From the NCBI GenBank assembly GCA_964567045.1, contig CAZMLE010000015.1, positions 1 to 64,000 of the forward strand: a stretch of 64,000 nt of DNA. Reading direction: 5' to 3'. The DNA is from JAFNGF01 sp964567045 (GTDB taxonomy: Bacteria > Planctomycetota > Phycisphaerae > Sedimentisphaerales > Anaerobacaceae). Under the pieces are notes generated by a model that searched no databases, was not told where the DNA came from, and saw only the letters and a program-made list of their open reading frames with translations. The position numbers and the translations under genes are program-made. How positions within the stretch are numbered: the stretch's first letter is position 1; each line of letters begins with the position of its first letter. This document shows positions 8,838 through 17,008 of this stretch, piece by piece.

Positions 8838-8839
8838 AA

Positions 8840-9505
8840 TACACTCAAAATGGTCGTCGCCTTCTGCTCTGATTAGCCCGCTTTTGTCATTAACCGCGGA
8901 TTACGCGGATGAACACGGATCGAAAGAATAAAGCCCAAAAAGCAGTGTAAATCGGTGTAAATCCGTGTCTGAAAGTACTTTCTGGAATTTGTATTAGCGT
9001 GCATTCGCGATTTGCTATTAACAATGAACGATGAACTACCTTATATTGTGATTCTAATCCATTATTTAAGCACATATTATACCCAGAAAGGCCTTCGGCG
9101 TAAAGGAAAATCTTGGATTTACCCTGTGAGATACCGGCTGCGCCTATCTGACGGGGTGAAGATGGATGCCGGATAGGCGGCCGCTCGGCAGCACCTAGCA
9201 CGTAGGGTGTGATACTCGTGCTTCGTAGCAAAGCTAACTTCGCAGAGTAGCATTTCGCACCGCTTTCGCTCCGGCGCGATAAATAACGCGTCTGCGCTCC
9301 AAGAATTCCCTCCTTCTGCCTTTCGCTTCAGCTCTTTGACCTTTTCGTTATCTTGCCCCTTATTCCAGTCGATAGAAGATAACGGCGGAATAACCAGATA
9401 GCGGCACCTTTGATGGGGGAACTGCTGAAACCGTGATATACGACGTATACGTTTGTATGCTGGAAGAAAATTGCTGGGGATTACACCACGCTATTTACTG
9501 GGGAG
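8840..9505. other. Intergenic stretch without a supported gene
   Basis: The segment at 8890-8990 (ggattacgcggatgaacacggat, then aaatcggtgtaaatccgtgt) resembles another dispersed intergenic filler. A weak GTAGGGTG at 9201 may be a decayed REP-like palindrome. The 113-codon minus frame over this area has no family resemblance. No RNA gene is seen. Confidence 0.5.
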
Positions 9506-9511
9506 TTGATA

Positions 9512-9865
9512 ATGGAGACACTACTGCGAACTTTCAACTCAATTAAGAACTTCTCAGTCAGAGATGCTGAGAAGACTCACCCTAAGTTTGACAACATCTC
9601 CAAACTCACTCTGGAGATTGACAAGGATTCGGTTGTCCTGACCGGACCATTCCGGCCTCTCGGTAGGCCAGGTAAAGACCTCAACAGGCTCAAGTCTCTG
9701 TCTGAAAAGAACATTGATTTCATTCGCCTATTTGCTGAGTGGCTTGATGGACAATCTGCGAAACAGGCTCGCATCGAAATCTGGATGAAAAATGGCGATA
9801 AACCTATTCTTGTAAGGTGTGAAAGAATTGAGATCAATTGTGTCAAGGCAGCAACATCGTCCTAA
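9512..9865 (+). CDS. Small hypothetical protein
   Basis: This is a soluble protein of about 117 residues, with no membrane segment or signal peptide and no family I recognise. GGGGAG (9500-9505) stands 6 nt before ATG 9512, which fixes the start; the TTG at 9506 is too close. The sequence has a strand-rich middle (KLTLEIDKDSVVLTGP), then a helix (NIDFIRLFAEWL), then two strands (RIEIWM, ILVRCERIEI). It is the first of four co-directional small genes separated by 80-140 bp spacers. Confidence 0.6.
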   Translation: METLLRTFNSIKNFSVRDAEKTHPKFDNISKLTLEIDKDSVVLTGPFRPLGRPGKDLNRLKSLSEKNIDFIRLFAEWLDGQSAKQARIEIWMKNGDKPILVRCERIEINCVKAATSS

Positions 9866-9893
9866 CGGTAGCTTTCTTATTGCCCACATGATT

Positions 9894-9915
9894 GGTGCGA
9901 TTCATCGCACCCTAC
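9894..9915 (-). repeat. GTAG-footed palindrome (REP-like, gtgcga type)
   Basis: On the minus strand it reads GTAGGGTGCGATGAATCGCACC: a GTAG foot followed by a GGTGCGA/TCGCACC hairpin. It shares the adjoining tattgcccacatgattgg with the copy at 11647-11668. Confidence 0.75.
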
Positions 9916-9945
9916 CACTGGCACTTTTACAAAAGGGAAAATATT

Positions 9946-10365
9946 ATGCGTGAATGGATCGTTGAAGGAACAATCAGAATATACGCGTTCTTATTGCCCA
10001 TCGCGGGGATAGCTTTGGTGATTAGTCTGTTGGTGCTCTTGCCGATGACGGCATGGCGTAAGACCAGAGTTATAGCAGGATTTGGCCTCCTCATTTCTTC
10101 TTATGTCCTTGGGGTAACAACATGGTTTTTGGGTGCAGCCGTGACATTTGGGTCCTTTGGTTGGCTTGGCCTAATAATTGGTCTTCTGTTTCTCGGATTA
10201 GGCGTCGTGCCACTGGGCATCATCGGCGCCTTTTTCAAGCTTAATACTATTGGACTCTCATTGACCTTGTGTGTGTTGCTTGCAATTACATTAGTCGCTC
10301 GATTCGCAGGAATGTCCTTCCTCGACCGTAGCGGTACTTGCATAGATGATAACAATTCTGGATAG
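9946..10365 (+). CDS. Hypothetical four-helix membrane protein
   Basis: The protein has 139 residues from ATG 9946 (AAAAGGGA upstream). Hydrophobic segments at about residues 10-35, 45-65, 70-95 and 105-125 predict an integral membrane protein with short loops. No catalytic motif or named family was recognised. The 18 upstream codons that are also open include a REP palindrome and are therefore unlikely to be coding. Confidence 0.6.
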   Translation: MREWIVEGTIRIYAFLLPIAGIALVISLLVLLPMTAWRKTRVIAGFGLLISSYVLGVTTWFLGAAVTFGSFGWLGLIIGLLFLGLGVVPLGIIGAFFKLNTIGLSLTLCVLLAITLVARFAGMSFLDRSGTCIDDNNSG

Positions 10366-10471
10366 TGAGTTACATGAAAACGGCGGGTGTCCCAGACAAA
10401 CCAGACAAGCACAAACATGGGGCAGAAATGCATAGGATTGTTCGTTTCAATTGAGGAGTTAATAAAATAAT

Positions 10472-10861
10472 ATGAAAAATAAGACACTAGCAATCTTTGG
10501 CATAGGAACCTACCTACTATCAGTCATAGCATCTGCTTCGGACCTTGAAGGCAACCCCGTTGTGCCGGTTGCTTTAATTGTGATATCGGGACTTGCAGAT
10601 TTACTGTTTACGATAATGGCAACAGTGCGCCTGTGGAAATCAGCGAGAAATGTATCAATCATATTTGCATCTTCAAGAGTTGTTCTTTTTATACTGGGGG
10701 TGATCCAAGAATTTGCATTACCTTCATACGGATCACCAATTATTATCCTATCTAACATTGTTAAGGTAGTCAGTTTCATTGTGTTTGTTTGGGCTATAAT
10801 AAAACTTTTCAGGATGAAAGAAAAAAGTCAGGGTAGGCAGCAATTGGTGGCTAGCGTTTAA
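10472..10861 (+). CDS. Hypothetical four-helix membrane protein
   Basis: The protein has 129 residues with four hydrophobic stretches (about residues 5-25, 30-50, 65-80 and 88-112) and a basic C-terminus (KLFRMKEKSQGRQQ). GAGGAG lies about 12 nt before the ATG, a long but usable spacing. It has the general form of a small sensor or DoxX-like membrane protein, but no family can be named. It is co-directional with its neighbours. Confidence 0.6.
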   Translation: MKNKTLAIFGIGTYLLSVIASASDLEGNPVVPVALIVISGLADLLFTIMATVRLWKSARNVSIIFASSRVVLFILGVIQEFALPSYGSPIIILSNIVKVVSFIVFVWAIIKLFRMKEKSQGRQQLVASV

Positions 10862-10999
10862 CTGTAGGCTCGGTTTACGAGGGTCCATTCAGTATTGCTT
10901 TGAAGACGCCTTACGGCAGAGCAAACAGGTGGCTATGGTTCAAGTTGCTCGTCCTACCATCCTTGCATAATTCCGGCCAAATGTAGAAAGGATTAGCGC

Positions 11000-11584
11000 G
11001 TGTTCACAGATCAAAAATCAATTGAAGAGAACTGTCGTTCCTTATTCAGTTACCTTGGAAAGAATCCTGGAACCTGGTGGTTATCGTCAAGTAGACTGAA
11101 GGAAGCTGCGGACACTCTGCGAGATACATGTTGGCCCAAAGAAAAAAAACACCACGACCTGAAAACTGCGACGGCTAACTTCAGGCTTGGTCCTGTCTAT
11201 ATGCTGCTTATGGGCATGGCTATTGAAAATGCGTTAAAGGCTATCATCGTAGCTCAAGATGATCAGTGCATTCAAGAAAAGGGTCTCTCAAAGAACTTTG
11301 CTAAGCATGGTCTAAAAGTGCTGTGGAGCAAAGCGGGGCTTAACAAATATCGGCAGAATGACCGGTTATTAGATCGGCTTGAAAGTTTTATTGTCACCTT
11401 CGGGAGATATCCGGTGTCAAGAACCAAGTGTCAGATGGGTACAATGATAGGTTCGTCATTTCACGGAGAACCGGACTTTGATAACGTGAATAGACTATGG
11501 GTGTTTCTTGAAAAACAGTTGAAGCAGGCCATCCCTACACTATTCGAGGAGGCGCACTCCGAAGAATATAACGACAAATCCTAA
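11000..11584 (+). CDS. HEPN-like all-alpha protein
   Basis: This is a soluble, helix-rich protein of 194 residues. The block YMLLMGMAIENALKAIIVAQ followed by FAKHGLKVLW is typical of HEPN-superfamily proteins of the larger, nucleotidyltransferase-free kind. The canonical RxxxxH ribonuclease motif is not evident, although RYPVSRTK lies near the expected place. The start is GTG at 11000, with GAAAGGA upstream. HEPN proteins often act in RNA cleavage or as toxins, but here the function is open. Confidence 0.55.
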   Translation: MFTDQKSIEENCRSLFSYLGKNPGTWWLSSSRLKEAADTLRDTCWPKEKKHHDLKTATANFRLGPVYMLLMGMAIENALKAIIVAQDDQCIQEKGLSKNFAKHGLKVLWSKAGLNKYRQNDRLLDRLESFIVTFGRYPVSRTKCQMGTMIGSSFHGEPDFDNVNRLWVFLEKQLKQAIPTLFEEAHSEEYNDKS

Positions 11585-11646
11585 TAAAATCGCTTCAGCC
11601 ACGTAGGCCATGGCATTTCGCAGGTTTTCGTATTGCCCACATGATT

Positions 11647-11668
11647 GGCGCGATTCGTTGCACCCTAC
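11647..11668 (-). repeat. GTAG-footed palindrome, second copy
   Basis: Minus-strand reading is GTAGGGTGCAACGAATCGCGCC. It differs from 9894-9915 by a few bases and has the same upstream sequence tattgcccacatgattgg, so a unit longer than the palindrome was copied. Confidence 0.7.
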
Positions 11669-11695
11669 CGGATATAGGTAATTCGTCTGCAAGGG

Positions 11696-12226
11696 CTATT
11701 GCTCGCCTACAGCTTCGATATCGGCGGCGTCCTTTTTTCTGCCGGTCGCCCTTTTATTGGCGATGAAATCTGCGCGACTGATGAAAAATACCGGCGTCTG
11801 GCCGTAACAGCCGGGGACTTTGCCGGCGTCCGCCTTTTCCCACGAGACTCCACTGGCTTTCGTAATGATGTCGATGCGTACGGGAGGAACGCCAAGCTGA
11901 ATGACCTTGCCGGGCGTGGCGAAATCGTCCTCAGACAGATCCAGCGACCCGAAGCCAAACTCGTTTAGAGCGGCGAGAATCCGCTCGGCGTTTTCGCGGG
12001 CTGGCCTGACAAATAGGTCGATGTCGCCGGTCAGAATGAAGTGCTTGTCGTAATCCAGAGGACTATCGCCCAGCAATAATAGATCGGCTGCCGTAGCAAT
12101 CTGGTACGGGTCTTCTGCCGTTCCGCTGCCCCCGGCGTATTTGGCCTGGGTAGGTATGCCGATAAGGCAAACCGCGATAAGTAAGGGGATTATCCGCAGG
12201 ATTCTGGAATCGTTCAGCGCCTCCAT
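11696..12226 (-). CDS. Chimera: secreted GLUG-type N-terminus fused to nucleotidyltransferase C-terminus
   Basis: Start ATG 12226 has GGAGGA at good spacing. Residues 1-27 are a signal peptide; residues 28-68 (KYAGGSGTAEDPYQIATAAD, then HFILTGDIDL) are the beginning of a planctomycetal secreted repeat protein. From GDIDLFVRPARENAERIL onward the sequence is the C-terminal part of a cytoplasmic AbiEii/DUF6036-like nucleotidyltransferase (DxD in GDIDLFV, LNEFGFGSL, IQLGVPPVRIDI, FIANKRATGRKKD, DIEAVGEQ). The two halves join exactly at the motif GDIDL that both families possess. The product would be an exported half-enzyme, so I expect no function. The open frame is intact. Confidence 0.65.
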   Translation of the reverse strand: MEALNDSRILRIIPLLIAVCLIGIPTQAKYAGGSGTAEDPYQIATAADLLLLGDSPLDYDKHFILTGDIDLFVRPARENAERILAALNEFGFGSLDLSEDDFATPGKVIQLGVPPVRIDIITKASGVSWEKADAGKVPGCYGQTPVFFISRADFIANKRATGRKKDAADIEAVGEQ

Positions 12227-12351
12227 TTTTGTTCCTCCGCCCCCCGTGTACAATTCAAATCGAACCCACAAGATGCTCATTCCGTGGTTGTCGGTTCATA
12301 TTATACCAGGTCCATTCTCTGCCGTCAATTATAAGACGTGAAAAACTGTCT

Positions 12352-12400
12352 GTGCCCCCACCCCCGCAGGTTCGCGTTTGTGAAGCAAACCGGCGGGGGG
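12352..12400 (-). terminator. Possible intrinsic terminator of the esterase gene
   Basis: Immediately after the esterase stop codon the minus strand reads a GC-rich imperfect stem (cccccgccggtttgc paired with gcgaacctgcggggg) followed a few bases later by a short T run. The stem is strong but the T run is only five long. Confidence 0.4.
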
Positions 12401-13627
12401 CTAAACACCTGATGCACTTGTTTGGTTCCGCCTCGTCGGGGCTAAGAAGTGCTCGAAAAACAGGTAAATTTGCTCGTTTGATTCTGGAGTTGGCGTGTGA
12501 CCTTTCCGGCTGGTCATGGCAACCCTGTTGGAATAGCCCAAGACCTTATTGACTGCAATCGTGTGATTGAGGGCTTTCCATCGCTCCGGCGGGTCTTCTG
12601 AGCCGCCAGAGACCAGGAACGGTCTGGGGGCCATCAAGGCATGCAACTCGTGCAGATCATGTCCCTGCTCAAGCAGGCTCTTGTATGGGCCTGTTCGAGG
12701 ATTACTCTCGCTGGGAACGCCTCGCTGACGCTGCTTGTCGGGCCTGCCCTGAGCCAAGCCGAAGGGCTCATATCCCAGATACCACGGCTCCCAGTAGTTC
12801 ACATTAGGCCGGGTCTCATCAAAGACGATGCCGGGGTCTGACCAGACGGCGCAGGCGAACTTTTCATATAGACAAGATGTGAACATTGCCCATTTGCCGC
12901 CGTAGGAATGGCCCACGATCCCGATGCGGACAGGGTCAACTTCAGGCCTGTTCGCCAGGCAGTTGCAGCAGTTGGCGGCCACGTAGGCAAGCGCGGAAAG
13001 CGGCTGCAGCGGAGTTTGCCCTTGCCCGGCCTCATACAAGGGCTTGTATGGAGGTCGCAGGCTGCAAAAGTCCGGCGTTCCGATCGACAGAGTGACGAAC
13101 CCACGCCTGGTCAATTGCAGGCCGAAGTCCGTGAATTCTTTGCCCAGGCCGGCGCCGGTCTCGGCGTCATAGTAGACCACCAGTACCGCTGGAAACGGCC
13201 CTTCGCCGTTCGGAACAAGCAGATAGCCCCTTACTGTTTGCTGGTTCGGCGCTATCTCGATTGAAAGGCGATGCTGCGTGAAGCTGTCTCGCTGCTCCTT
13301 CGCCAGATATTCTATTTTCGGTTTGTCGATTAACGGAGGCCAAGACCCGATGAGCGTATGCCAGGTTTGCAGTATCTCTGCCCTACGTTTTTGCCAGTCC
13401 GCCGGCGTCTTAACAGGCGTGCCGTCATCGAATCTTAAGACCGGTCTGTAATCACTAAAGTCGTCAGTAAACTCTGGCGGAGGTCTGAAAAACGGTGCTA
13501 TTTTCGCAGGGGGCTCTGCGATGTTACTATCTTGAGTTCTGCGCGGTTGACTGCACAAGCCCCCATGGCTCGATAGCAGCAGCATCAGGATGACAGCAGG
13601 CACAAATGTCTTCATTCTTATGGCCAT
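12401..13627 (-). CDS. Secreted alpha/beta-hydrolase (acetyl-xylan-esterase/CE15-like)
   Basis: A hydrophobic signal segment (TFVPAVILMLLLSSHG) leads an alpha/beta-hydrolase of about 408 residues. The nucleophile elbow is GHSYGGKWAMF (Ser), the oxyanion region is VLVVYYDAETG, and the acid/His region is FLVSGGSEDPPERW and KGHTPTPESN. The arrangement fits planctomycetal carbohydrate esterases. Between WYLGY and DKQRQRGVP the insertion EPFGLAQGRP is encoded by a short palindrome (12747-12768) that relatives lack. Two nearby starts (13627 and 13615) have no clear ribosome-binding site, so the first residues are uncertain. Confidence 0.75.
   Translation of the reverse strand: MAIRMKTFVPAVILMLLLSSHGGLCSQPRRTQDSNIAEPPAKIAPFFRPPPEFTDDFSDYRPVLRFDDGTPVKTPADWQKRRAEILQTWHTLIGSWPPLIDKPKIEYLAKEQRDSFTQHRLSIEIAPNQQTVRGYLLVPNGEGPFPAVLVVYYDAETGAGLGKEFTDFGLQLTRRGFVTLSIGTPDFCSLRPPYKPLYEAGQGQTPLQPLSALAYVAANCCNCLANRPEVDPVRIGIVGHSYGGKWAMFTSCLYEKFACAVWSDPGIVFDETRPNVNYWEPWYLGYEPFGLAQGRPDKQRQRGVPSESNPRTGPYKSLLEQGHDLHELHALMAPRPFLVSGGSEDPPERWKALNHTIAVNKVLGYSNRVAMTSRKGHTPTPESNEQIYLFFEHFLAPTRRNQTSASGV
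12747..12768. repeat. Palindromic insertion inside the esterase gene
   Basis: gccct...agggc arms enclose gagccaagccga. The element belongs to the widespread CCTGAGC/GAAGGG filler type, is in frame, and adds about ten residues to a surface loop. Confidence 0.55.
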
Positions 13628-13665
13628 TGCCGGAGACTTTCTTATCAAAAGCAACAAGCACTATT

Positions 13666-13705
13666 GGCAATTGAAAATTGTAAATTGAAGATTGGAAATT
13701 GGCAA
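13666..13705. repeat. Word-like AT tandem tract (ATTGAAAATT type)
   Basis: It contains five loose repeats of an about 9-bp unit, ttgaaaatt/ttggaaatt. The same kind of tract appears at 21851-21886, 24838-24872, 24977-25003 and 52479-52502. Confidence 0.6.
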
Positions 13706-13708
13706 TGG

Positions 13709-14506
13709 TCATCGGGCGAGCTGGGCGGGTCTCGGCGCCTGGTAATACCGCGCCATCGAGTCGCATAGTTGCTGCAGGACTTTTCGCCCGTCAGGATTTG
13801 CTTCTAATCCGACAAATTGCAGGCCCAGATGAATCGTTTTTTCATCTGTGCTAGGCAAGACCTCTCTGACCTTAGCATCGAGCGTTATAGTCTGGTCGAT
13901 CGGAGTCTCTATCAACACCAACCTGACGAACTGGTTCTGCTCGAAATCCGGCCTTTCTGCAGCGTTGACCGCAATTTTTGCCCCTGCTTGCGAAATGTCG
14001 ACAAGCTTTGCCTGCCAGTACCGTTCGGGCAGGCCTTTGTCATCGTTATTCTCAGGGCCCTTATGCCAAATCAAAGCCTTCGCCTCCAGTTTGCTGACGT
14101 CCAGGCGAAAGTAGCTTCTTCTTTCGACTTGTTCGCCGTTTTCGGCGTCCTGGAGTTTTATAGTCCCGCCTTGTTCGGCAGCTTCTGATGCCTCCAGGAC
14201 GACCGCTGCTTTCTGAGCGTCCTGGAATATTCTGTCAAAACCGATGGCCTCAAATATGTCTCTTGTAATGGGAGCGACCTTGCAGAAAGCCAGACGGTGC
14301 CCCAGGCACGTCAGAGTTTTATGTAATTTCGTCAACTGACACAGAGTCAGGCATGTGACTCGTTCTACTCTGGAGAAATCCAGTATTACGTCAGAATCGG
14401 GTTTCTCATAGACGGTGTCTATCACGGTCTCTAATTCGTTGCTGGTGTGGGGTTCGCCCGGCAACTGTACGATAATAATATCGCCGGACCAACTTCGGAC
14501 AGTCAT
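13709..14506 (-). CDS. STAS-PilZ domain protein
   Basis: Residues about 1-100 form a STAS domain (anti-anti-sigma fold; DVILDFSRVERVTCLTLCQL at the usual phospho-site loop). Residues about 125-245 form a PilZ domain with both c-di-GMP motifs: RSYFR (RxxxR) and DISQAG (D/NxSxxG), then GLQFVG. It should therefore be a cytoplasmic c-di-GMP receptor acting by protein contact. Start ATG 14506 is chosen because GGAG precedes it by 8 nt; the TTG ten codons earlier has none. It is monocistronic. A word-like AT-rich tract follows its stop codon. Confidence 0.8.
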   Translation of the reverse strand: MTVRSWSGDIIIVQLPGEPHTSNELETVIDTVYEKPDSDVILDFSRVERVTCLTLCQLTKLHKTLTCLGHRLAFCKVAPITRDIFEAIGFDRIFQDAQKAAVVLEASEAAEQGGTIKLQDAENGEQVERRSYFRLDVSKLEAKALIWHKGPENNDDKGLPERYWQAKLVDISQAGAKIAVNAAERPDFEQNQFVRLVLIETPIDQTITLDAKVREVLPSTDEKTIHLGLQFVGLEANPDGRKVLQQLCDSMARYYQAPRPAQLAR

Positions 14507-14620
14507 TTTCAGATCTCCATAAAAGCTAAAGGACAATCCCCAAGGATTAGACTTATTGATTGTTATCGGTCAGATTAGGGTGCGACTTCAGCACTTTCGC
14601 CCGCGGCCCCCCTTCTTGCT

Positions 14621-14663
14621 CCCCGCGTACGCGGGGACAAGTTTACCCCTGCGCACGCAGGGG
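14621..14663. repeat. Two adjacent GC-rich palindromes
   Basis: ccccgcgtacgcgggg (14621-14636) and cccctgcgcacgcagggg (14646-14663) are perfect palindromes separated by 9 bp. The first recurs inside the SagB-DJ-1 gene at 21763-21780. Confidence 0.7.
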
Positions 14664-14760
14664 CAAGAAAGCAGGGGGATCGGTTGACTTGCAGTTCAAT
14701 ATCGTTATACTACAGCCTCGTGAGTGCTCTAATGCATCGCCAAGTGTTTGCTCCTGGCGA

Positions 14761-14796
14761 AACGAGATACGAAATACGAGCGACGATATACGAAGC
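14761..14796. repeat. Word-like tandem tract (ATACGA type)
   Basis: Loose repeats of gatacgaa/atacgagc/gatatacg directly precede tRNA-Glu. Similar tracts occur at 48770-48810, 56598-56665 and 62938-62973. Confidence 0.55.
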
Positions 14797-14797
14797 C

Positions 14798-14870
14798 GCC
14801 CCCATCGTCTAGTGGCTTAGGATACCGGGTTCTCATCCCGGCGACAGGGGTTCGACTCCCCTTGGGGGTA
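14798..14870 (+). tRNA. tRNA-Glu (anticodon CTC)
   Basis: The acceptor strands gccccca and tgggggt pair (with one G-T closing pair). The D-arm is cgtctagtggcttagg; the anticodon loop ttctcat gives CTC; the T-arm is aggggttcgactcccct. Discriminator base is A, and CCA is not encoded. tadA begins 42 bp downstream on the same strand. Confidence 0.92.
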
Positions 14871-14911
14871 TTTTTTATTGAATATTGATGATTGATTATT
14901 GACTTTTTCGG

Positions 14912-15418
14912 ATGCGGCTTTTGGTGAGCGATGAAGCGGGCAAATCCGTGTTGGGTGACACTGATGAGCGGTTCATGCGGCTGGCGCTCGATCAGGCTAA
15001 GATCGCGGAGGAAAATGGCGATGTGCCTATAGGAGCGGTTATCGTTTACCAAAACCAGATAATCGGCAAGGCATACAACCAAAGAGAGCAGCTCAAAGAC
15101 CCTACCGCCCACGCGGAAATAATTGCTCTGACCCAGGCGGCAGCGGCGCTTCAAAGCTGGCGATTGACCGGCTGTACAATGTATGTCACTTTAGAGCCCT
15201 GCCCGATGTGTGCCGGTGCGCTGGTGCTGGCACGAATCGACCGGCTGGTCTACGGCTGCGATGACCCAAAGACAGGCGCGTGCAAAAGCCTGTATAACAT
15301 CGTACAAGATGAAAGACTCAACCACCGCCTTGAAGTGACATCAGGAGTCTTGGCCCAGGAGTGCAGCAACCTGCTGCAAGGTTTCTTTCAGCACCGCCGA
15401 AGCGAAGATAGTCAGTAA
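14912..15418 (+). CDS. tadA: tRNA-specific adenosine deaminase TadA
   Basis: This is a cytidine-deaminase-fold enzyme that converts A34 to inosine in tRNA-Arg(ACG). The zinc ligands are HAE (about residue 70) and PCPMC, within the TadA signature LEPCPMCAGA, followed by VYGCDDPKTGAC. Length 168 is normal. No ribosome-binding site precedes ATG 14912, and residues before about 15 are not conserved, so a later start is possible. It stands alone downstream of tRNA-Glu. Confidence 0.9.
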   Translation: MRLLVSDEAGKSVLGDTDERFMRLALDQAKIAEENGDVPIGAVIVYQNQIIGKAYNQREQLKDPTAHAEIIALTQAAAALQSWRLTGCTMYVTLEPCPMCAGALVLARIDRLVYGCDDPKTGACKSLYNIVQDERLNHRLEVTSGVLAQECSNLLQGFFQHRRSEDSQ

Positions 15419-15490
15419 GGGATAGCGTAGAGCGTACAGCGTGTAGCGGATAGAACCTTTCGTCCATCGTCCATCATCGAGCGTCCCTCG
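15419..15490. repeat. Word-like tandem tract after tadA
   Basis: It contains loose repeats of agcgta(g/c) (gcgtagagcgtacagcgtgtagcgg) and then cgtccatcgtccatcatcg. It lies in the convergent gap between tadA and the methyltransferase gene. Confidence 0.5.
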
Positions 15491-15513
15491 TTACTCGGTG
15501 CCCGTGAGACAGC

Positions 15514-16050
15514 TCACGTACTTTTTCGTGGAGGGAGTGGCACAAGCATTGAGACCATCCTGCGATACCGCTGGTAAACATCGCCGAAATCTCTCAGCAG
15601 GCGTTTTTCTTCGACCGTCTTGAGATAAATGGACGCGCCGACAGACAGGGCGGCCACCAGACCCAGACAAATCGCAGAGTTGAAAAAGACAGCCACAGCA
15701 AGATAAGACGAAAGCGCACCAAACATCATCGGGTTTCGCGTGTAGCGATATGGCCCACTGGTTACCAGATGCTGCGACCGGGGGCTGATTTGTGTCCCAA
15801 ACCAATCAGCAGGGCCTCCTTTGCCGACAAAAAACAGCCAAAGGTTGGACCATACCACGAATATGATTCCGACACCAGCGATGAGTAATGAAATCACTGT
15901 GCGAAGCCCGGCTCCGGCAATGAGATTAATGGGCAAGTATCGGTCAAGGCTCGTTGAGATAAGATATAACCCGAGTGGGATGCCGACCACAAATATACTA
16001 AAGCCGGTAAGATACCCAACGATATGTCTCAGGACTATCTGCTGCTTCAT
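15514..16050 (-). CDS. Isoprenylcysteine-methyltransferase-like membrane protein
   Basis: The 178 residues have four to five hydrophobic segments and the ICMT/PEMT signature: LVTSGPYRYTRNPMMFG near residue 95, then EEKRLLRDFGDVYQRYR near residue 150. Such proteins use SAM to methylate a lipidic or small substrate at the membrane; the true substrate in bacteria of this type is generally unknown. It is the last gene of a three-gene minus-strand run (16952 to 15514) with short gaps. Confidence 0.75.
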   Translation of the reverse strand: MKQQIVLRHIVGYLTGFSIFVVGIPLGLYLISTSLDRYLPINLIAGAGLRTVISLLIAGVGIIFVVWSNLWLFFVGKGGPADWFGTQISPRSQHLVTSGPYRYTRNPMMFGALSSYLAVAVFFNSAICLGLVAALSVGASIYLKTVEEKRLLRDFGDVYQRYRRMVSMLVPLPPRKST

Positions 16051-16074
16051 AACTTGGCCTGCCCAGGCAAAACT

Positions 16075-16497
16075 CTATCGTCTTCGCCGAATTCCCCTGG
16101 CGATGCGATTACTCAATATGAGGATGATTGTGCCGAAGGCCATATTGATTGGCCCTTCCCAAAGGCTCCACCACAGCGGCATACCTTCGACAAAGTCAAC
16201 AACTAAAAGCATCACGCCAAAGACGATAATCGCCACGCCAAGAAAGCGTAGTATCAGTCGATGTCGTGGCAGGTCAAATGAGACTACCCACAAAAGCGCA
16301 CCGAGCAGGGCATAAAACGCCGACGTTGACCGGGCAAGGTATCCGACTATCGGCTCGGCTGGTAGTTGACCTAAGCCCAGCCACTTGTGGATAGCGTTCA
16401 TCCAGGAATAGGGCATAAAAACAGCAACCAGGGCGAGAAGTGCAACGCTGCCAATAACTCGCAAGAACAACTTGAAGAAACGCTCTTGATTTGTCAT
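16075..16497 (-). CDS. Hypothetical four-helix membrane protein
   Basis: The 140 residues have hydrophobic segments at about 12-32, 55-72, 80-102 and 110-130 and a very basic tail (NRIARGIRRRR), consistent with the positive-inside rule. No motif was recognised. Its ATG overlaps the stop codon of the preceding gene (16494-16497), indicating translational coupling. The ICMT-like gene follows after 24 bp. Confidence 0.6.
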   Translation of the reverse strand: MTNQERFFKLFLRVIGSVALLALVAVFMPYSWMNAIHKWLGLGQLPAEPIVGYLARSTSAFYALLGALLWVVSFDLPRHRLILRFLGVAIIVFGVMLLVVDFVEGMPLWWSLWEGPINMAFGTIILILSNRIARGIRRRR

Positions 16498-16952
16498 CTT
16501 CGACGATCTCCACGCTGTTGAAGCTTGCGTAGTGCCGGTGAAGAAAATTTTCCATCGCTGGGTTCAACTTTATCCAAAATATGAAGCGATTCCTCGGAGA
16601 ATGCATAACGAAAGCCCGCATCTGTATAGGTCCGCGCAACTCGTAGAGCTCGTAGATGTGTATCCGGCAATCGTTCGGCGTGAAATTCGCCGCGTCTATC
16701 GAGACCCGCACAACTTAATTGTATGATCGAGTCGTTAAGCGCATTTTCGATGGCAGCAGCAGCATCTTCTATACGTCCGGTACGGATTAGTGCCAGGCGG
16801 TTGATGTGCTGAATCAACCAACTACCGTTGGCATCCAATATGTAGTTCTTCATCTGGGAACCGCAATATGCGGCGCCGAAAAGGAAGCCAATACAGCTTC
16901 CAATACAAGTACAGATGATTGCCACTACCAGAATAGATGCACGCTTAGACAT
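16494..16952 (-). CDS. Hypothetical membrane-anchored protein
   Basis: One N-terminal transmembrane segment (residues 7-30, ASILVVAIICTCIGSCIGFL) precedes about 120 soluble, helix-rich residues (RIEDAAAAIENALNDSI, then RALRVARTYTDAGFRYAF). TTAGGAGG stands before ATG 16952. It is the first gene of the three-gene run and is translationally coupled to the next one. Function unknown. Confidence 0.6.
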   Translation of the reverse strand: MSKRASILVVAIICTCIGSCIGFLFGAAYCGSQMKNYILDANGSWLIQHINRLALIRTGRIEDAAAAIENALNDSIIQLSCAGLDRRGEFHAERLPDTHLRALRVARTYTDAGFRYAFSEESLHILDKVEPSDGKFSSPALRKLQQRGDRRR

Positions 16953-17008
16953 GATGGCGCCTCCTAACCATTGCTTATAGGGTTTCCGTATAACGAATAG
17001 GATAATGT

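Noticed and set aside
8890..9231. Minus-strand 113-codon frame
   Set aside because: It covers dispersed filler sequence (ggattacgcggatgaacacgg), has no ribosome-binding site and shows no family.
9500..11700. Integron gene-cassette array
   Set aside because: Spacing and orientation fit, but I found no GTTRRRY/RYYYAAC attC cores in the spacers and no integron integrase.
13527..13766. Alternative small gene overlapping the esterase start
   Set aside because: Its residues come largely from the AT word-like tract and the complement of genes in other frames.
14621..14663. Possible CRISPR repeats (palindromic ccccgcg...cgcgggg units resembling type I-E repeats)
   Set aside because: There are only two non-identical palindromes 9 bp apart, no spacers of regular length and no cas genes in the window.
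14729..15154. Minus-strand frame across tRNA-Glu (KGSRTPVAGMRTRYPK)
   Set aside because: It is antisense to tRNA-Glu and tadA, with no ribosome-binding site or family resemblance.
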